From assembly GCA_030607815.1 (NCBI GenBank), contig JAUWJG010000052.1:1-5954 (forward strand): a stretch of DNA of 5,954 nucleotides, written 5' to 3'. Positions 4,872 through 5,954 of this stretch are shown here, piece by piece. Under the pieces are notes generated by a model. The model searched no databases and was not told the origin of the DNA. It saw nothing but the letters and a program-made list of their open reading frames with translations. Each line of letters starts with the position of its first letter. The stretch's first letter is position 1. The DNA is from Candidatus Bathyarchaeota archaeon (GTDB taxonomy: Archaea > Thermoproteota > Bathyarchaeia > RBG-16-48-13 > GCA-020355125). A program made the position numbers and the translations under genes.

Positions 4872-5765
4872 TCATTCAAATACTTTTTCATAAGAGGGCA
4901 CTATATCAGCAGTAAAACTCTTGACGCCTTCTTCAGTTTTGTAGTGTCGAATCATGTCTTTCAATACATTGAAGGGTATTGTAGCAACGTGAACACCCAT
5001 TTCAGCGAGTTCCCTGACCTGTCGAGAAGACCTTATGCTTGCAGCGAGTACTTCGGTCTTATAATCGTAATTTCTGTAAATCTTTAAAATCTTGTCCACT
5101 AGTTCTAATCCACCATATACTCCATCATCATGACCCATATCTAGAATTTTTTGTAAATCTTTACTTTGATAAAGCTGAGGAATCGAATCATCCGCTTTGA
5201 TATTTCTTAAAATTTTATTTTCCAAGATTCTTTTAACTTTGGCAACATCATAAAAGTCTGCTTTTTTGAAATGAACCCCTCTTTTCATACCCATATTCGT
5301 TCGAACATAATCATCTATTCTACCCACAAAAGGACTAACATATGAAGCACCTGCTTTTGCGGCTAAAAGTGCTTGTTCTGCGTTCATGATTAATGTAACA
5401 TTTGTCGGTATCCCCTCACCACTCAGTGTTTTAATCGTCCTTAAACCTTCAAATTCATCCATTCCTTCAGCCATGTATGTGTTAATAGGTATCTTGATGG
5501 CAATATCACCATAAGGACTAAACTTTTTATATAGTAGTCTTGCCTGTTGAATCATTTCCTTTTCTTTTAAGGCGATAACTTCAAGGCTTACTGGACCTGG
5601 TACAATCTTAACAATCTCCTCGATGTAATCATCCATAGTAATTTTTCCTCTTTTATCTACAGCTTTCTTGATTAAAGAGGGATTAGTTGTGGCACCATCA
5701 ACGATTCCCCAAGAAGTAGCCATCCTGATCTCGTCAATGTCCGCTGTATCAATAAATATTTTCAT
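4872..5765 (-). CDS. tal: Transaldolase / fructose-6-phosphate aldolase family protein with internal insertion
   Basis: 297 residues. Class I aldolase (TIM-barrel) of the TalC/MipB/Fsa group, which transfers dihydroxyacetone units (transaldolase) or cleaves fructose 6-phosphate; sequence alone does not separate the two activities. Visible residues: Asp6 (FIDTAD), Asn28 (TTNPSL), Schiff-base Lys91 (AIKIP), Asn122/Thr124 (TNVTLIMN), SPFVGR at 144-149, and the phosphate-binding ASIR at 242-245, followed by VATIPFNVL. The family is usually 215-225 residues long. The excess comes mainly from about 57 residues (153-209) inserted between SPFVGRIDD and GHDDG, plus a few residues after the catalytic Lys (YMAEGMDE, 97-104). 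The frame is intact and all core motifs are kept, so the insert is probably real and not an error. The ATG at 5765 was chosen because GTGAGGT lies 8 nt upstream; the in-frame GTG at 5780 is part of that site. Apparently monocistronic. Confidence 0.9.
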   Translation of the reverse strand: MKIFIDTADIDEIRMATSWGIVDGATTNPSLIKKAVDKRGKITMDDYIEEIVKIVPGPVSLEVIALKEKEMIQQARLLYKKFSPYGDIAIKIPINTYMAEGMDEFEGLRTIKTLSGEGIPTNVTLIMNAEQALLAAKAGASYVSPFVGRIDDYVRTNMGMKRGVHFKKADFYDVAKVKRILENKILRNIKADDSIPQLYQSKDLQKILDMGHDDGVYGGLELVDKILKIYRNYDYKTEVLAASIRSSRQVRELAEMGVHVATIPFNVLKDMIRHYKTEEGVKSFTADIVPSYEKVFE

Positions 5766-5773
5766 AATGATAT

Positions 5774-5780
5774 ACCTCAC
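5774..5780 (-). promoter_or_regulatory. Shine-Dalgarno that fixes the transaldolase start
   Basis: The minus strand reads GTGAGGT, 8 nt before ATG 5765. The upstream GTG codon (5778-5780) that would add MRYII lies within this site and is therefore unlikely to be a start. Confidence 0.7.
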
Positions 5781-5800
5781 TTCTATTAGAATGAATATTT

Positions 5801-5808
5801 ATTATAAA
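5801..5808 (-). promoter_or_regulatory. Candidate TATA box of the transaldolase gene
   Basis: TTTATAAT on the minus strand, 35 bp upstream of the ATG. Initiation about 25 nt downstream would give a leader of roughly 10-20 nt that just includes the ribosome-binding site, a usual archaeal layout. Confidence 0.45.
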
Positions 5809-5832
5809 TCTTGTGGCAATCCATTAAAGAGG

Positions 5833-5840
5833 TTTATAAT
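5833..5840 (+). promoter_or_regulatory. Candidate TATA box facing right (divergent)
   Basis: TTTATAAT on the plus strand, a back-to-back copy of the motif at 5801-5808. A start near 5863 would lie just before the open frame that begins at 5879. This suggests, but does not prove, a divergent promoter pair in the 190-bp region 5766-5954. Confidence 0.25.
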
Positions 5841-5878
5841 GGTTACGCATTCAACGAAAGTGAAATAGTTAAATTCAA

Positions 5879-5954
5879 ATGATACAAATTAAGAGAAAGA
5901 AAAGCGTCATATTTGTAGCATATTTTTTAAGAAAATTATTAAGTAGAACTAGAA
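5879..5954 (+). CDS. Possible 5' end of a divergent gene (open to window edge)
   Basis: ATG at 5879 opens 25 codons to the window end (MIQIKRKKSVIFVAYFLRKL..., basic and hydrophobic). Its support is the TATA-like box at 5833-5840. Against it are the lack of a good ribosome-binding site, the AT-rich composition, and an equally open minus-strand frame entering from the right edge and ending in TGA at 5875-5877. No family is recognised; it may be non-coding. Confidence 0.2.
   Translation, partial: MIQIKRKKSVIFVAYFLRKLLSRTR

Noticed and set aside
5766..5780. GTG start adding MRYII to the transaldolase
   Set aside because: The GTG lies inside the Shine-Dalgarno sequence of the ATG at 5765, and family members begin at MKIFIDT.
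5668..5868. Plus-strand open frame of 66 codons
   Set aside because: Overlaps the 5' end and promoter of the transaldolase gene on the other strand, with no features of its own.
5875..5954. 3' end of a minus-strand gene entering from the right edge (25 codons ending in TGA)
   Set aside because: AT-rich, with no recognisable sequence; it competes with the equally open plus-strand frame and cannot be supported from so short a piece.

Overview
The window comes from an AT-rich archaeal chromosome. The case for Archaea is a tRNA-splicing endonuclease (EndA) gene at the left edge, TTG starts preceded by Shine-Dalgarno (SD) sites, a class I-type small transaldolase/fructose-6-phosphate aldolase family enzyme, and TATA-like boxes upstream of the minus-strand genes. 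A mesophilic or moderately thermophilic TACK- or Asgard-type archaeon would fit, but the lineage cannot be fixed from this sequence alone.

Layout from left to right. Positions 1-474 (+) hold the 3' part of endA. After a 144-bp AT-rich gap with a hairpin, a repeat copy and a perfect palindrome comes ogt (619-1179, +), a suicide DNA-alkyltransferase. Convergent to it is a tightly coupled three-gene minus-strand operon spanning 4616 down to 1304. In transcription order it encodes (i) a 115-residue protein with two membrane helices and a C-terminal zinc ribbon, (ii) a 538-residue signal-peptide/ectodomain/one-helix protein whose cytosolic end is a striking Cys-Ala alternating tail followed by Gly-Gly-Gly-Ala-Arg, and (iii) a 448-residue enzyme with an N-terminal PqqD-like RiPP recognition fold, a radical SAM core and a full seven-cysteine SPASM domain. 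Further right is a transaldolase-family gene (4872-5765, -) with an unusual internal insertion, then a short AT-rich end region with back-to-back TATA-like boxes.

The most interesting system is the operon. All ten cysteines of the 538-residue protein lie in its last 27 residues, and the next gene, 2 nt away, encodes a peptide-modifying type of radical SAM enzyme. The simplest reading is that the enzyme modifies the Cys-rich tail of a membrane-anchored protein. This would be a RiPP-like modification on the end of a large membrane protein instead of on a small free peptide. The zinc-ribbon membrane protein, coupled to it by a TAATG overlap, would be a partner at the membrane. The chemistry and purpose are not shown by the sequence.

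The other genes (endA, ogt, transaldolase) look like ordinary housekeeping functions with no evident link to the operon. Two 21-bp near-identical direct repeats flank ogt, one of them forming the 3' end of the radical SAM gene; this may reflect a past insertion.
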